From Armatimonadetes bacterium DC (lineage in GTDB: Bacteria; Armatimonadota; Fimbriimonadia; Fimbriimonadales; GBS-DC), in the NCBI GenBank assembly GCA_001442985.1, contig LDYB01000020.1:161698-225697 (forward strand): 64,000 nucleotides of DNA, given 5' to 3'. The notes under the pieces were generated by a model. It did not search any database. It had not been told where the DNA came from and saw only the letters and a list, made by a program, of their open reading frames with translations. Of the stretch, positions 1-9,087 are shown piece after piece. The position numbers and the translations under genes are program-made. Numbering within the stretch: the first letter of the stretch is position 1; each line of letters starts with the position of its first letter.

Positions 1-34
1 TGCGGGCTGTGTGCCTGGAGTACGCGCTGGAAAA

Positions 35-712
35 CTAAGGGCGCCCGCACTCACAGCGAATCGTGCCTCTCACAGGCGTTTCGGAGGGGACGCCGCGGCT
101 CACGCCCCGGTTTGTGAACAGATGACAATACGCGGTCTTCAGCGTATTGATGTCGCGCTGGGTCAGCTGCAGAGGCACATTGCTCACATAGGTGGGGTAC
201 ATCATGTCGGCAGGGTCCGTGCTATGCCCGGAGATGCCCAGTGCGTGCCCAAACTCGTGCGCGGCAACGCTCCGAATATCGGTCGTGTTATTCCCACGCA
301 CGCCAATCGTCATCTCTGCCTTGACAAGCACGCCGCTGCTGGGGTAATACTCGAAATCCACGCGCCCGTCGGCATTCGCTGGGTTAAAGCGCACCGTAAT
401 CTGCGCCTGCGCAGGGTCGTCCACCACCTCATAGCGAATATGGGGGTTGAAGACCTCAATCCACTGGTCAAACCCCTGAAGCGCAATCGTTTGCCATACG
501 GGCGAGTAGTGGGCGTCGCGTTCAAAGTAGACTCGCACGGGGAACTGCTCCCAGCGCAGGAGCTTCTGCACCTCACGGGCATAGTTGGGCACAAAGGCAT
601 CCAGCGAGCAAACGATCTGCTGGCTGCCTGTACTGGTTCCTCCTCCGGGCACACAGCGAACCAGCCCCAGCACGATCACAACACTCCACCCGAAAACGAG
701 CCAGCGCTTCAT
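35..712 (-). CDS. Exported matrixin-like zinc metalloprotease
   Basis: Likely an exported zinc-dependent endopeptidase of the M10 (matrixin) type. The HEFGHALGISGH motif supplies three zinc-binding His and the catalytic Glu. A following MMYP provides the met-turn methionine, which is diagnostic of metzincins. The N-terminus is a basic, hydrophobic signal segment ending in LVRC, a poor lipobox (Arg at -1), so it may be a lipoprotein or simply secreted. I chose the ATG at 712 because AAAGGA lies 7 nt upstream; the frame is open further upstream, but that would add non-signal sequence and place the RBS inside the gene. About 225 aa, so essentially a lone catalytic domain. It is divergent from rpmE across a very short promoter region. 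The substrate is unknown. Confidence 0.8.
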   Translation of the reverse strand: MKRWLVFGWSVVIVLGLVRCVPGGGTSTGSQQIVCSLDAFVPNYAREVQKLLRWEQFPVRVYFERDAHYSPVWQTIALQGFDQWIEVFNPHIRYEVVDDPAQAQITVRFNPANADGRVDFEYYPSSGVLVKAEMTIGVRGNNTTDIRSVAAHEFGHALGISGHSTDPADMMYPTYVSNVPLQLTQRDINTLKTAYCHLFTNRGVSRGVPSETPVRGTIRCECGRP

Positions 713-742
713 GGGCATATCCTTTATTTTCGGTCTCTGCTT

Positions 743-757
743 GGGTATAATATACCC
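743..757. promoter_or_regulatory. Palindromic bidirectional -10 region between matrixin gene and rpmE
   Basis: The 15-bp sequence GGGTATAATATACCC reads as TATAAT toward rpmE (746-751) and as TATATT toward the protease gene. One self-complementary core could therefore drive both divergent genes. The rpmE RBS GGAGG follows at 762-766. Confidence 0.6.
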
Positions 758-773
758 CGCTGGAGGATAGAGC

Positions 774-992
774 ATGAAACCCGGAATCCATCCCAAGTAT
801 GTGGTTTCGCGCGTGGTGTGCGCCTGTGGCAACACCTTTGAGACGCTCTCCACGAAAGAGGAGATACGTGTGGAGGTGTGCGCGGCGTGCCACCCGGCGT
901 TTACCGGCGAAGGCACGCGCCGCGTGGTGGACACCGAAGGGCGCGTGGAACGATTCCTGCGCAAGTATAAAAACTACGGTCAGCAATCATGA
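774..992 (+). CDS. rpmE: 50S ribosomal protein L31, zinc-binding form
   Basis: Component of the large ribosomal subunit near the central protuberance. The 72-aa protein starts MKPGIHPKY and carries Cys pairs (CACG near residue 17, CAAC near residue 36), the ligands of the zinc-containing L31 type. GGAGG lies 7 nt before the ATG. The stop overlaps the next ATG (ATGA), so the DUF1385 gene is translationally coupled. An L31-DUF1385 pairing is a recurring arrangement in bacteria. Confidence 0.95.
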   Translation: MKPGIHPKYVVSRVVCACGNTFETLSTKEEIRVEVCAACHPAFTGEGTRRVVDTEGRVERFLRKYKNYGQQS

Positions 993-1942
993 CCCCAAAC
1001 GAGCCACAGAAGCGCTACTGGCGCTACGGGGGACAGGCGGTCATCGAAGGCGTGATGATGCGCAGTCCCCGCTATTTTGCCGTGGCGTGCCGCGCCCCCG
1101 ATGGCTCTATCGTGGTGCAGGCAGAACCCATCAAGAACACGCTGGTCGGCAAGCTCCAGTTTCTGAACCGCCCGTTTCTGCGGGGTTTCCTGATGCTGGT
1201 GGACGCGCTGGCGCTGGGCATGCGCGCCCTGATGTTTTCCAGTCAGGTGCAGATTCAAAACGACCCCAACTATAAGCCCCCTGCCAAACCGATTCAGGAT
1301 ATCGCAATTGGCGGCTCTGCGGCGGTGGGGCTGGCAATCGGCATCGGGCTGTTTTTTGTGATTCCCACACTCCTGACCGACTGGCTCAAGCGCGAAGGCT
1401 GGGGCAGTTTTGAGCAGAACCTGCTGGACGGCGTCCTGCGCATTACGATTTTCCTGCTCTATGTAGGGCTGATTGGCTTGATGCCCGACATCCGGCGCGT
1501 GTTCCAGTATCACGGCGCGGAACATAAAGCCATCAATGCGCTCGAAGAGGGGCTGCCCGTCACGGTAGAGACCGCCCGCCAGCAGACGCGCCTGCATCCG
1601 CGCTGCGGCACGAGCTTCGTGCTGCTGGTGCTGGTGGTGAGCATTTTCGTGTTCGCCCTGCTGGGACGCCCTGCGTGGTACATCCGCATCCCCATGCATC
1701 TGGCGCTGCTGCCGGTGGTGGCAAGTCTGGTGTATGAGGTGATTCGGCTCGCTGGCATGTATAAGACGGGCTTCTTCACGCGCGTGCTGCTGGCGCCCGG
1801 ACTGTGGACGCAATACCTCACCACCCGCGAACCGACCGACGACCAGATCGAAGTCGCCGTGACGGCGTTGCGTCATGTGCAGGCGCTGGAAGAGGAGGCG
1901 CCCGCTGAAACGCCCGCCCCAGCCGAAGCCGCCACCCCTTGA
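989..1942 (+). CDS. DUF1385 family membrane protein (YqhQ-like)
   Basis: Integral membrane protein of unknown biochemical role, recognisable by the N-terminal GGQAVIEGVMMRSP signature of DUF1385. The 317-aa chain then has several hydrophobic segments (around residues 108-130, 150-165, 205-225 and 230-250). A conserved H-G-A-E-H-K motif sits near residue 175 and the tail is Glu/Pro/Ala-rich. It overlaps rpmE by four bases. No catalytic activity is established for the family. The family call is firm; the function is unknown. Confidence 0.85.
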   Translation: MTPNEPQKRYWRYGGQAVIEGVMMRSPRYFAVACRAPDGSIVVQAEPIKNTLVGKLQFLNRPFLRGFLMLVDALALGMRALMFSSQVQIQNDPNYKPPAKPIQDIAIGGSAAVGLAIGIGLFFVIPTLLTDWLKREGWGSFEQNLLDGVLRITIFLLYVGLIGLMPDIRRVFQYHGAEHKAINALEEGLPVTVETARQQTRLHPRCGTSFVLLVLVVSIFVFALLGRPAWYIRIPMHLALLPVVASLVYEVIRLAGMYKTGFFTRVLLAPGLWTQYLTTREPTDDQIEVAVTALRHVQALEEEAPAETPAPAEAATP

Positions 1943-1977
1943 CAACACCCCAAAACGCTTGGGGTATAATCTATAAT
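1939..1977 (+). promoter_or_regulatory. Promoter of rpoZ-dnaJ with inverted repeat in the spacer
   Basis: TTGACA at 1939-1944 and TATAAT at 1965-1970, with a second TATAAT at 1972-1977. The spacer is 20 nt to the first and 27 to the second. The inverted repeat CCCCAA-AACGC-TTGGGG (1948-1964) fills the spacer. The TTGACA overlaps the end of the upstream gene. The repeat could be an operator or a weak terminator stem. Confidence 0.6.
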
Positions 1978-2109
1978 GCCGTCATGTATGTTTGGCAGAT
2001 ACCAAGGGCAGTGGTGCCGAGAGCAGAGGACACCCGTGCCTCTGCAGTTGTTGTCGGCTGAACGGTTTAAGCACGCTATCAAAAGCCACAAAAAGAGGAG
2101 GCTGATTGA

Positions 2110-2490
2110 ATGATCTTTCCTGAAAACGATGAACTGATTCAATACCCGCGCTATATTCTGGCTCTGCTGGCGGCGGAGCGCGCACGCCTATTGAAGGCGG
2201 GCGCAAAGCCGCTGGTGCCCGTCAACGGTGTAGAATTCAACCCGCTTTCCGTTGCGCTGGAGGAAATCGCTCAGGGCAAAATCAAACCGCTGATTATCGA
2301 CGAGAACCGTGTCGAAGTGCTGATTCAGGGTCCCGAACACACCTGGCAACTGAGTACCCTGCAAGACCTGGACCGTCGTATTCAGGAAGAAACGGAAGAC
2401 GATACCGAACTGCGCGAGTTTTACGAGTCGGAACTGGCGCAGCTGTTAGGCACAGAAGGCTCCGAACGCGGTGATGCCGAACAAGCCTGA
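2110..2490 (+). CDS. rpoZ: DNA-directed RNA polymerase omega subunit
   Basis: Omega helps assemble beta-prime into RNA polymerase. The 126-aa protein has the omega core: [16 protein letters not shown] near residues 14-30, a K-P-L-V segment, then [15 protein letters not shown] near residues 43-60. It has a longer acidic C-terminus than E. coli omega. GAGGAGG precedes the ATG by 8 nt. Its end overlaps the dnaJ start, so the two form one transcription unit. Omega proteins are short and divergent, so the call rests on the two conserved helices. Confidence 0.78.
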   Translation: MIFPENDELIQYPRYILALLAAERARLLKAGAKPLVPVNGVEFNPLSVALEEIAQGKIKPLIIDENRVEVLIQGPEHTWQLSTLQDLDRRIQEETEDDTELREFYESELAQLLGTEGSERGDAEQA

Positions 2491-3598
2491 CTACTATGCG
2501 ATTCTTGGAGTGTCGCGCGACGCCTCCCAGGACGAGATTAAAGCCGCCTACCGGAGGCTCGCGCGGCAACTCCATCCCGATGTGAACAAAGACGACCCCG
2601 ACGCCGAAGAGAAGTTCAAACAACTGAACGAAGCTTATCAGGTTCTCTCGGACCCTGAAGCACGCGCCCTCTACGACCGCTTTGGACACGCAGGCGCCTC
2701 CTACACCCCCACCACCGACCCCTTCGATATGGCGGAAAACCTCTTCCAGATGTTTTTTGGGGGCACCCTCGGCGCAACGCCGCGCGGCGCGGTGGATGGC
2801 GACGACCGCCGCGTAGACCTTACCATCACGCTGGAAGAGGTGCTTCACGGCGCCGAGAAAACCGTTACAGTAGAGCGCCTGCGACTCTGCGAGCGATGCC
2901 GCGGCACGGGCGCCGAACCGGGCACAACCCCGGAACGCTGTCCCGACTGCCACGGCTCTGGGCGCGTGCGCTATACTCAGACTACTATACTGGGCACGGT
3001 GTCGCGCGTGGTGCCCTGCCAGCGCTGTCGGGGTGAGGGCGAGATTGTGCGCTCCCCATGCCGTGAGTGCAAAGGCAACAAACGGGTGCTACGGCATGAT
3101 TCCATCCCCATCTCCATCCCCCCTGGCATCGAGTCGGATACCGCCCTGCTGATACGCGGCGCGGGCGATTCGGGATTGCGCGGCGGGCGGGATGGCGACC
3201 TCTATGTGGTGGTTTCCGTGGCGCCCCATCCCCGATTCAAGCGCCGCGGACGCGATTTAGCCACGCAGATTAACCTCACCTACCCCCAGCTGGCGCTCGG
3301 CGACGAAATCGAGATTGAAACGCTGGACGGCAAGGTGACTCTGGAAATCCCCGAACTCACCGAACCCTACAGCGAGATTACCCTGCACGGCTACGGCTTG
3401 CCCGACCCGCGCACGGGCAAACGCGGCGACCTGCATGTGCGCATCGGGCTAAAAATGCCCAAAAAACTCACCGACGCCCAGCGCAACCTGTTGCGCCAGC
3501 TGGCGGAAGCCTCAGGCGTGCGCCTCAAAAAGTATGCCAGCGCCGAACCGAGCAGCTTTTTTGAAAAGCTCAAACGCTCCGTCAAAGGCGAGGAGTAG
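2474..3598 (+). CDS. dnaJ: Chaperone protein DnaJ
   Basis: Co-chaperone that delivers unfolded clients to DnaK and stimulates its ATPase. The J domain occupies residues 1-70 with the HPD tripeptide (LHPDVN). A shortened Gly/Phe linker follows. Four zinc repeats of CxxCxGxG type run from about 133 to 205 ([26 protein letters not shown]), then the two C-terminal beta domains. About 374 aa, normal for class I DnaJ. A GTG three bases upstream could also start translation. It overlaps rpoZ by 17 nt. No dnaK or grpE lies nearby. Confidence 0.95.
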   Translation: MPNKPDYYAILGVSRDASQDEIKAAYRRLARQLHPDVNKDDPDAEEKFKQLNEAYQVLSDPEARALYDRFGHAGASYTPTTDPFDMAENLFQMFFGGTLGATPRGAVDGDDRRVDLTITLEEVLHGAEKTVTVERLRLCERCRGTGAEPGTTPERCPDCHGSGRVRYTQTTILGTVSRVVPCQRCRGEGEIVRSPCRECKGNKRVLRHDSIPISIPPGIESDTALLIRGAGDSGLRGGRDGDLYVVVSVAPHPRFKRRGRDLATQINLTYPQLALGDEIEIETLDGKVTLEIPELTEPYSEITLHGYGLPDPRTGKRGDLHVRIGLKMPKKLTDAQRNLLRQLAEASGVRLKKYASAEPSSFFEKLKRSVKGEE

Positions 3599-3630
3599 AA
3601 ATGGTATTCGAAAAATCGCTTGTGAGCAGG

Positions 3631-3725
3631 ACGGGTGAACCCGTTCCTATGAAACAAAGCCAGCCTTCGCTGGCTCAGATAGCCGACGCAGGTCGGCTTC
3701 GTCTTACAGGAACGGCTTCAGCCGT
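3631..3725. repeat. Modular palindromic intergenic element, copy A
   Basis: Copy A of a repeat family in this window. In order: palindrome ACGGGTGAACCCGT (3631-3644), TTCCTATGAAACAA, hairpin AGCCAGC-CTTC-GCTGGCT region (3658-3675), hairpin AGCCGAC..GTCGGCT (3681-3698), TTCGTCTTACAGGA, palindrome ACGGCTTCAGCCGT (3712-3725). The two halves are roughly inverse copies of one another. Confidence 0.85.
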
Positions 3726-3768
3726 CAGGCATGAGACGGCATTTTTCAAACATGCAAAGGAGTAACGC

Positions 3769-4698
3769 ATGCGCAAAATCGCTTCGGTAGGTATTCTGGT
3801 CGCGGATGTGGTCGCCAAACCCGTCAGTCGCTACCCCGACAGAGGCGTGTGCGTGCATGTGGACACGATGGAACTGCATGTGGGCGGTTGCGCCTCCAAC
3901 ACGGGGCTGGCGCTGGCAAAACTGGGGTTGCCAGTGGCAGTCATCGGCAAGGTGGGGCAAGACCCCTTTGGCGATTTTCTGATACAAACGCTCCAGCAAC
4001 ACGGAGTGGACACGCGCGGCATCCAGCGCGCGCAGAAAGGCACCTCCAGCACGATGGTGATGGTGCATCCCGATGGCGAGCGCTCGTTTATTCACCATGT
4101 AGGCGCGAACGAGGAATTTGCCCCCGAAGATATTGACTGGGATGTGGTGCGCGAATGTGCCCTGTTCCATCTGGCGGGCGCGTTCCTGATGCCCAAAATG
4201 GACGGCGAACCCGCCAGCCGCGTGCTACAACATGCCAGAGCGCTGGGACTGACCACCAGTCTGGACACCACATGGGACGCCTCAGGGCGCTGGATAGAGC
4301 TGCTGCGTCCCTGCCTGCCTCATCTGGACTATATCCTGCCCAACTACGGCGAAGCGTGCGGGCTGACGGGCGAGACGGAGCCAGAACGAATCGCCGACAG
4401 GCTGCTGGAGGCGGGCGTCGGCACGGTGGTGATCAAGATGGACGCGCAGGGGTGTTTCGTCAAAAATCGCGAGGTCGCTTTTTCCGTGCCTGCCTACCCC
4501 GTGGAGGTGGTGGACATGCTGGGCGCGGGCGATTGCTTCTGCGCGGGGTTTCTGGCGGGGCTGGCGCTGGGCTGGGATCTCGAGAAGACGGCGCGACTGG
4601 CAAACGCGGTGGGCGCCCTCTGCGTAACCCAGCTGGGCGCGACCACGGGCGTGCGCCCGCTGGAAGAGACGCTCCGCTGGGCGGGTATCACGGCGTAG
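3769..4698 (+). CDS. PfkB-family carbohydrate kinase
   Basis: ATP-dependent sugar kinase of the ribokinase/PfkB fold. The N-terminal signature is GGCASNTGLALAKLG near residue 43, and the C-terminal one is DMLGAGDCFCAGFL near residue 248, containing the GAGD anion hole and catalytic Asp. At 309 aa it is full length. AAAGGAG lies 7 nt before the ATG. It stands alone, after repeat copy A and convergent (11-nt overlap) with the ABC ATPase gene. The substrate (fructose, ribose, adenosine or a sugar acid) cannot be read from the sequence. Confidence 0.88.
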   Translation: MRKIASVGILVADVVAKPVSRYPDRGVCVHVDTMELHVGGCASNTGLALAKLGLPVAVIGKVGQDPFGDFLIQTLQQHGVDTRGIQRAQKGTSSTMVMVHPDGERSFIHHVGANEEFAPEDIDWDVVRECALFHLAGAFLMPKMDGEPASRVLQHARALGLTTSLDTTWDASGRWIELLRPCLPHLDYILPNYGEACGLTGETEPERIADRLLEAGVGTVVIKMDAQGCFVKNREVAFSVPAYPVEVVDMLGAGDCFCAGFLAGLALGWDLEKTARLANAVGALCVTQLGATTGVRPLEETLRWAGITA

Positions 4699-5449
4699 CC
4701 GCCGCCTCTTGCAGATAGGCTTCAATCACCGTGTTGACCTCGCCATCCGCACGCAGGACGCCCTTATCCAGCCAGAGCGCACGCTGTGCCACCTGACGCA
4801 CCGCCTCCATGTCGTGCGAAACGAACAGAATCGTGCGCCCCTGCTCCTGAAACTCGTGAATCTTGCGGTAGCACTTCTGCTGGAAACGCGCATCGCCCAC
4901 CGCCAGCACTTCGTCCACCAGCAAAATATCGGCGTCCACATGCGCGGCAATCGCGAAGCCCAGCCGCATCAGCATGCCCGATGAATAGGTGCGGATGGGG
5001 GCGTCAATATAATCTTCCAGCTCGGCGAAGGCGATAATCTCTGGCAGGCGTTCGGCAACCTGTCGGCGCGTGAGACCCAGAATGACCCCGTTGAAATAGA
5101 TGTTCTCCAGCCCTGTGAGGTCGGGGTGGAAGCCCGCGCCCAGTTCCAGCAGGGGCGCGACGCGCCCGTTTACGGTAATGGAGCCTGAAGTGGGGCGGTA
5201 GACCCGTGCAATAATCCCCAGCAGGGTGCTTTTGCCCGACCCGTTGCGCCCGATGACGCCCACCGTCTCGCCCTGATGGATGGTGAAACTCACCTCTTTG
5301 AGGGCGACGATATGCTCCATGCGCTTTGGCAGGAACGCCAGCAACAACCCTTTGAGGGACGAATAGGGCTGGTGACTCAGCAGGAATTCTTTGGTGAGGT
5401 TCTGGGCGCGGATGGCGATCTCCGCGCCCTTTTGAGAAAGCGTGCCCAT
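4688..5449 (-). CDS. Polysaccharide export ABC transporter ATP-binding protein (Wzt/TagH type)
   Basis: ATPase that would power export of an O-antigen, teichoic-type or capsular glycan. Walker A GRNGSGKST near residue 69, a signature with SSGM in place of the usual LSGG (TYSSGMLMRLGFA), and Walker B ILLVDEVLAVGD are all visible; SSGM and DEVLAVGD are typical of this subfamily. At 253 aa it lacks the C-terminal sugar-binding domain of long Wzt proteins. It begins 2 nt after the PQQ-protein stop, so they are probably cotranscribed. No permease is adjacent; a matching ABC-2 permease lies at 57358-58224. Confidence 0.88.
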   Translation of the reverse strand: MGTLSQKGAEIAIRAQNLTKEFLLSHQPYSSLKGLLLAFLPKRMEHIVALKEVSFTIHQGETVGVIGRNGSGKSTLLGIIARVYRPTSGSITVNGRVAPLLELGAGFHPDLTGLENIYFNGVILGLTRRQVAERLPEIIAFAELEDYIDAPIRTYSSGMLMRLGFAIAAHVDADILLVDEVLAVGDARFQQKCYRKIHEFQEQGRTILFVSHDMEAVRQVAQRALWLDKGVLRADGEVNTVIEAYLQEAAATP

Positions 5450-5451
5450 CG

Positions 5452-6963
5452 TCAGATGTCGCCACCGCCGCGTCCGCCGCGCCCACCTGTGCCAGGACCT
5501 GTGGGCTGCTGTTGCTGCTGCGGGCGCGTGGGCGCACGGCGCAGGCTGTTATCCACATGAATCGCCCATGTGTAGCGCACGGTGTTGCCTGCCCAGTCGG
5601 AGGCGATGACGGTGAGCGTGTGGCGTCCATCCGCCAGCGGCTGTACCGTGCCTCCCGAACGCAGGCGCACGGTAACCTCGCCCAGCGAGGGATCGTACTC
5701 CGCTTCCAGCGGCTCGTCGTCCAGCAGGAACTGCACCGAGCCGGGGTTGACCCCGCTCCCGTCGTCCCGAATGCGGGCGAAAAAGTCCAGCGGCAGCTGC
5801 CCCGACATCATTTCGCCTACATTCGGGAGGGTACGCACGACCTGGGGCGGCGTGCGATCCACCCAGTTATAGAGGAAAGCGGTCAGATTGCCTTCCGCCG
5901 TCGCCACAACCAGCCCGTTGGGGATAAACAGCAGTCGGCTTGTGATAGCAAGGTACGCAATCCGCCGATTGTTGGCATCCAGCGTGCCTTCGGGCGGGCG
6001 CAGGGTGTAGAGCCATTTCAATTGCCCTTCGGGCAGGGAGTAGCGCAGGAGAGTGCCACGCCGCGTTACCACCCACAGGTCGCCCTCGTGAATCACGGGC
6101 GGGAACAACGGCTCATAGCGCAGGGTGATGGGCGCTCTATCACTGCCCGCAATTAACCTGCCGTTATGGTCGTAAACCAACACGCGGTTCTCGCGAGTGG
6201 TGACCACCACATAGTCCTCGTTTGCAGCAGGCGCAAGGCGAATTTCGGTAGTAAACTGGCGTCGCCAGCGGAGCGCTCCGCTGTTAGGGTTCAGCGCCAG
6301 CAGCTGGTCGCTGGAGGTGGCATAGATACTATTGTTCGCATAGACAGGCTGGGGGTCGTAGTTCGGTGCGGGCAGGCGATAGACCCAGCGCCGTCGCCCA
6401 CCGCTCGCCGTAATTGCATGGATGAACCCGCCGTTCGTGCCGAAATAGAGCGTATCTTCTACCTTGACGAGGCTCCCCGTGATGTAGTCGTCGGTGCGAT
6501 AGGGCGCGCTCCATACCGGTTCGCCGTTGCGGGCGTTGATGGCATAGACCTCGCCGCCGCCCGTACCGAGGTAGAGAATATCCTCGTCCAGCACGAAGCG
6601 AGCCGTGGGGGCGCTCCGTGCCCGGAAAATCCAGCGTACCGCGCCCGTTTCGATATCCAGCGCGTACACATTGCCATTGCTCGCCCCGAAGTAGACGAGG
6701 TTCTCGCCCTCCACAGGCTGTCCCAGAATCGTGGCGTCCAGCGGGGCGTCGGCAGGGTACTGCCACTTGAGCGTGCCATCCTCTACATTCACGGCGTAGA
6801 GCCGCGTCAGGCAGGGATAATAAATCGTCTTTTTACCCAGTCCCGGTGTGGCGGGGTTGTTCGGCGCGGCGTTGCCGAAGAACTGCCATGCCGCTATTGG
6901 CGTCTGCGCCAGTGCGCCGAGCCAGAGCAACCCGAACGCCAGTAGTGTCGTGAATCGCCTCAT
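5452..6963 (-). CDS. Exported PQQ-like beta-propeller protein with C-terminal Ig-like segment
   Basis: Signal peptide at residues 1-20 (ends LGALAQT). Repeated blades follow with the pattern LYAVNVEDGTLKW, VYALDIETGAVRW and VYAINARNGEPVW, typical of PQQ/BamB-like propellers. After about residue 375 comes a segment resembling an Ig-like fold (DRTPPQV..., DDGSGV, LADGRHTLTV). The end is low-complexity, with QQQQQ and Gly/Arg repeats. It likely acts in the periplasm or outer envelope, as a scaffold rather than a proven enzyme. AGGAGG lies upstream. It sits between an unknown exported protein and an ABC ATPase, all leftward. Confidence 0.8.
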   Translation of the reverse strand: MRRFTTLLAFGLLWLGALAQTPIAAWQFFGNAAPNNPATPGLGKKTIYYPCLTRLYAVNVEDGTLKWQYPADAPLDATILGQPVEGENLVYFGASNGNVYALDIETGAVRWIFRARSAPTARFVLDEDILYLGTGGGEVYAINARNGEPVWSAPYRTDDYITGSLVKVEDTLYFGTNGGFIHAITASGGRRRWVYRLPAPNYDPQPVYANNSIYATSSDQLLALNPNSGALRWRRQFTTEIRLAPAANEDYVVVTTRENRVLVYDHNGRLIAGSDRAPITLRYEPLFPPVIHEGDLWVVTRRGTLLRYSLPEGQLKWLYTLRPPEGTLDANNRRIAYLAITSRLLFIPNGLVVATAEGNLTAFLYNWVDRTPPQVVRTLPNVGEMMSGQLPLDFFARIRDDGSGVNPGSVQFLLDDEPLEAEYDPSLGEVTVRLRSGGTVQPLADGRHTLTVIASDWAGNTVRYTWAIHVDNSLRRAPTRPQQQQQPTGPGTGGRGGRGGGDI

Positions 6964-7020
6964 ATTTGCCTCCTGTATGCGGTTCGCACTCTATTCGACG
7001 ACCATGCACAACTTCCTGCT

Positions 7021-7857
7021 TCACGATTTCTGAGGCGGGTGGAGCGTGATGCGTCGCGCATATTCGCTCCCGTCGGTGCTGCGCCTGCGATGAACTGTGA
7101 TTGTCGCGCCCACTTTGACCTGCTGGGGCTTGATGGGCTTGCCCTCGGAGACAAACTCGGTGTTCTGGTCATAGACGAATTCGCGCGTGTCGCCCGCGCG
7201 GGTGCGAATGGAAATACGCCGATTGAGCAAATCATGCGTTTGCACCACGCCCTGCACCGTGGGGAGCGTGCGCTCGCGTGCCTGCTGGGTGTCCTGTTCG
7301 CGGTCGCTTACTGCCTGCGCCAGCGTGTCCAGATTCGACAGCAGGCGCGGGGCAATAAAGACCACCTCCCCCTGCTTGAAGTCTTCAGGCGAAGCGGGCT
7401 GTCCGCCCTTCTCCCACTGCGTGCGGGCGTTATGGCGATAGGTGAACTCGCTTTTGTCGGGGAACTCCAGCGTGAGAGTCTCTTCATCGAGCGCCTTGAG
7501 AACGCCCTTCACCACGCCGCGACGCACGGTATCGAGCCACTTCCATGTGTCGGGGTCTGCCAGCTCGCGCACGATGGGTTTGCGCCCTGTGTCTACGCTC
7601 ATGCGTACCATGACGCGCTTGCCCGTGTGTTCGGCAAGTTTTTCCAGGGCAAGAGGCTTTTTCTCCCACCAGAGGCGCGGGTTTTTGTGCAAATCGGCAA
7701 CAAACTCGGCTTGACCTGTTCGCTGCAGGGTCAGCGTGCGCTGCTGGAGGTCTACTTTGACGAGTTTGACCTGTGCAATCTCCGTTTCCGCAAGCGCAAC
7801 GGCAATACACCCGATTGCCCAGCACAGCCCCAGCAGGGCGAATCGTGTCGCTCTCAT
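7021..7857 (-). CDS. Exported protein of unknown function with repeated beta domains
   Basis: Unrecognised. The 278-aa chain has a signal peptide (residues 1-23, ending VALAETE). It then shows what look like three related small beta units, each opening with a V-x-K-V/L-D..T-L-x-L pattern (near 28-42, 117-131 and 200-215) and ending in a Lys/Arg-rich strand. This resembles DUF5666-like OB repeats, but I cannot confirm that. GGAGG precedes the ATG. It lies 57 nt upstream of the PQQ-protein gene on the same strand and probably shares its transcript. Confidence 0.6.
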   Translation of the reverse strand: MRATRFALLGLCWAIGCIAVALAETEIAQVKLVKVDLQQRTLTLQRTGQAEFVADLHKNPRLWWEKKPLALEKLAEHTGKRVMVRMSVDTGRKPIVRELADPDTWKWLDTVRRGVVKGVLKALDEETLTLEFPDKSEFTYRHNARTQWEKGGQPASPEDFKQGEVVFIAPRLLSNLDTLAQAVSDREQDTQQARERTLPTVQGVVQTHDLLNRRISIRTRAGDTREFVYDQNTEFVSEGKPIKPQQVKVGATITVHRRRSTDGSEYARRITLHPPQKS

Positions 7858-7923
7858 ACCTGTCCTCCCCGTGAAACCCTCGTTCGGAATGATGGCCGTT
7901 TTTCCTGCGAGCGAACCGTGTTT

Positions 7924-8811
7924 TTACGGTTTTACCTGAAACATCTCGCCATCGCGGCAGAAGTGCGCTTCGAACTTTTCGGGCTGGGTTGCGCCCACAC
8001 CGAAGTCGCCATCGGAGCGGATAGCGATCACGGCTGCTTGAATCTGCGCGGTTTCGGGCTTACGCTGGAGCATATACTGAATCACGCGCTGGCAGGCTGT
8101 TTGCGCCGCGACGCCCTCGCGCATCAGTTCCACCACGCGGCTGGCGAGCGCGAAGCGCCAGATTTCCTCGCCTGTGCCTGTGCAGACCGCCGCGCCCGCC
8201 TCGTTATCGGCATACAGCCCCGCGCCGAAGATGGGCGAGTCGCCCACGCGCCCGGGCATCTTCCATGCCAGCCCGCTGGTGGAACACGCAACTACCAGAT
8301 GCCCCTCGTGCCAGCCCAGCACGCCGACGGTATCGTGGGATTCGCCAGCGCGCGCCCTCGAAACCTCCTGCGGCGCATGGCGCTCCTGATACCACGCATG
8401 CCAGCGGCGGATGCTTTCTTCAGTGAGCAAGCTGCGCGGTTGAAAACCCTGCTGAATCGCGAACCGTTCTGCGCCCTCCCCCACCAGCATCAGGTGGGGG
8501 GTCTTCTCCATCACGCGCTGGGCAATCCGAATGGCGGGTACGAAACGGCGCACGCTCGCCACGGCGCCCGCTCGCAGCTGCGCGCCCTCCATCACCGCCG
8601 CGTCCAGCTCCACCTCACCAATCTGGTTCGGCAAGCCACCGTAGCCCACCGAAAGCACCTCTGGGTCCAGCTCCACCGCTGCCGTAGCCGCCACCACCGC
8701 CTCCAGCAGGCGTTTTGCGGGGTCTTTCAGCGGAGATCCCTGCCAGGTTTGCCATGCGTGTTCTACGGCGCGACGCCCGAACCACCATGTGGCTGCAAAA
8801 AGCGTGTGCAT
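7924..8811 (-). CDS. Isoaspartyl peptidase / N4-(beta-GlcNAc)-asparaginase family (Ntn hydrolase)
   Basis: Asparaginase-2 family enzyme that self-cleaves before a threonine. The motif HDTVGVLGW near residue 160 contains the nucleophilic Thr and the HDT(V/I)G signature of glycosylasparaginase-like members. A downstream GRVGDSPIFGAGLYAD segment matches the substrate-binding loop. At 295 aa it has normal length. No signal peptide is obvious, suggesting cytoplasmic repair or degradation of isoaspartyl or glycosyl-Asn products. AGGAGG lies only 2 nt from the chosen ATG, so the start is not certain. It is divergent from the HAF-repeat gene. Confidence 0.82.
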   Translation of the reverse strand: MHTLFAATWWFGRRAVEHAWQTWQGSPLKDPAKRLLEAVVAATAAVELDPEVLSVGYGGLPNQIGEVELDAAVMEGAQLRAGAVASVRRFVPAIRIAQRVMEKTPHLMLVGEGAERFAIQQGFQPRSLLTEESIRRWHAWYQERHAPQEVSRARAGESHDTVGVLGWHEGHLVVACSTSGLAWKMPGRVGDSPIFGAGLYADNEAGAAVCTGTGEEIWRFALASRVVELMREGVAAQTACQRVIQYMLQRKPETAQIQAAVIAIRSDGDFGVGATQPEKFEAHFCRDGEMFQVKP

Positions 8812-9087
8812 ATCCTCCTGCTTCGTGATGGGGAGCGAGTTTCCTGCTCTTCCTCGCCTGCACTGCGTCCTCAGATGCTGCTAACGGGGGGTAGAGACTC
8901 GCAGAAGCATCATGACGCGCCATGCAAAAAATCACTTCATCTGCAGATTCTTGCCCCCAGAATCGCTCCAAGGAGGGACAAATTAGGACAAAAGTCCTAC
9001 CCGTTCCGCGCCAAAGCGATGTATATTATCGACAACAGGGGCGCTATGCTCTCTTCACACGACACTTTCTGGAAGGAGGTTCTGAAG

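Noticed and set aside
980..1948. 322-aa open frame on the minus strand
   Set aside because: Exact antisense of the DUF1385 gene; His/Gln/Arg-rich translation typical of a shadow frame in GC-rich DNA.
7039..9087. In-frame upstream extension of the HAF/dockerin gene (about 680 codons)
   Set aside because: It runs antisense through the exported-protein and isoaspartyl peptidase genes. The signal peptide and strong RBS put the true start at 9088.
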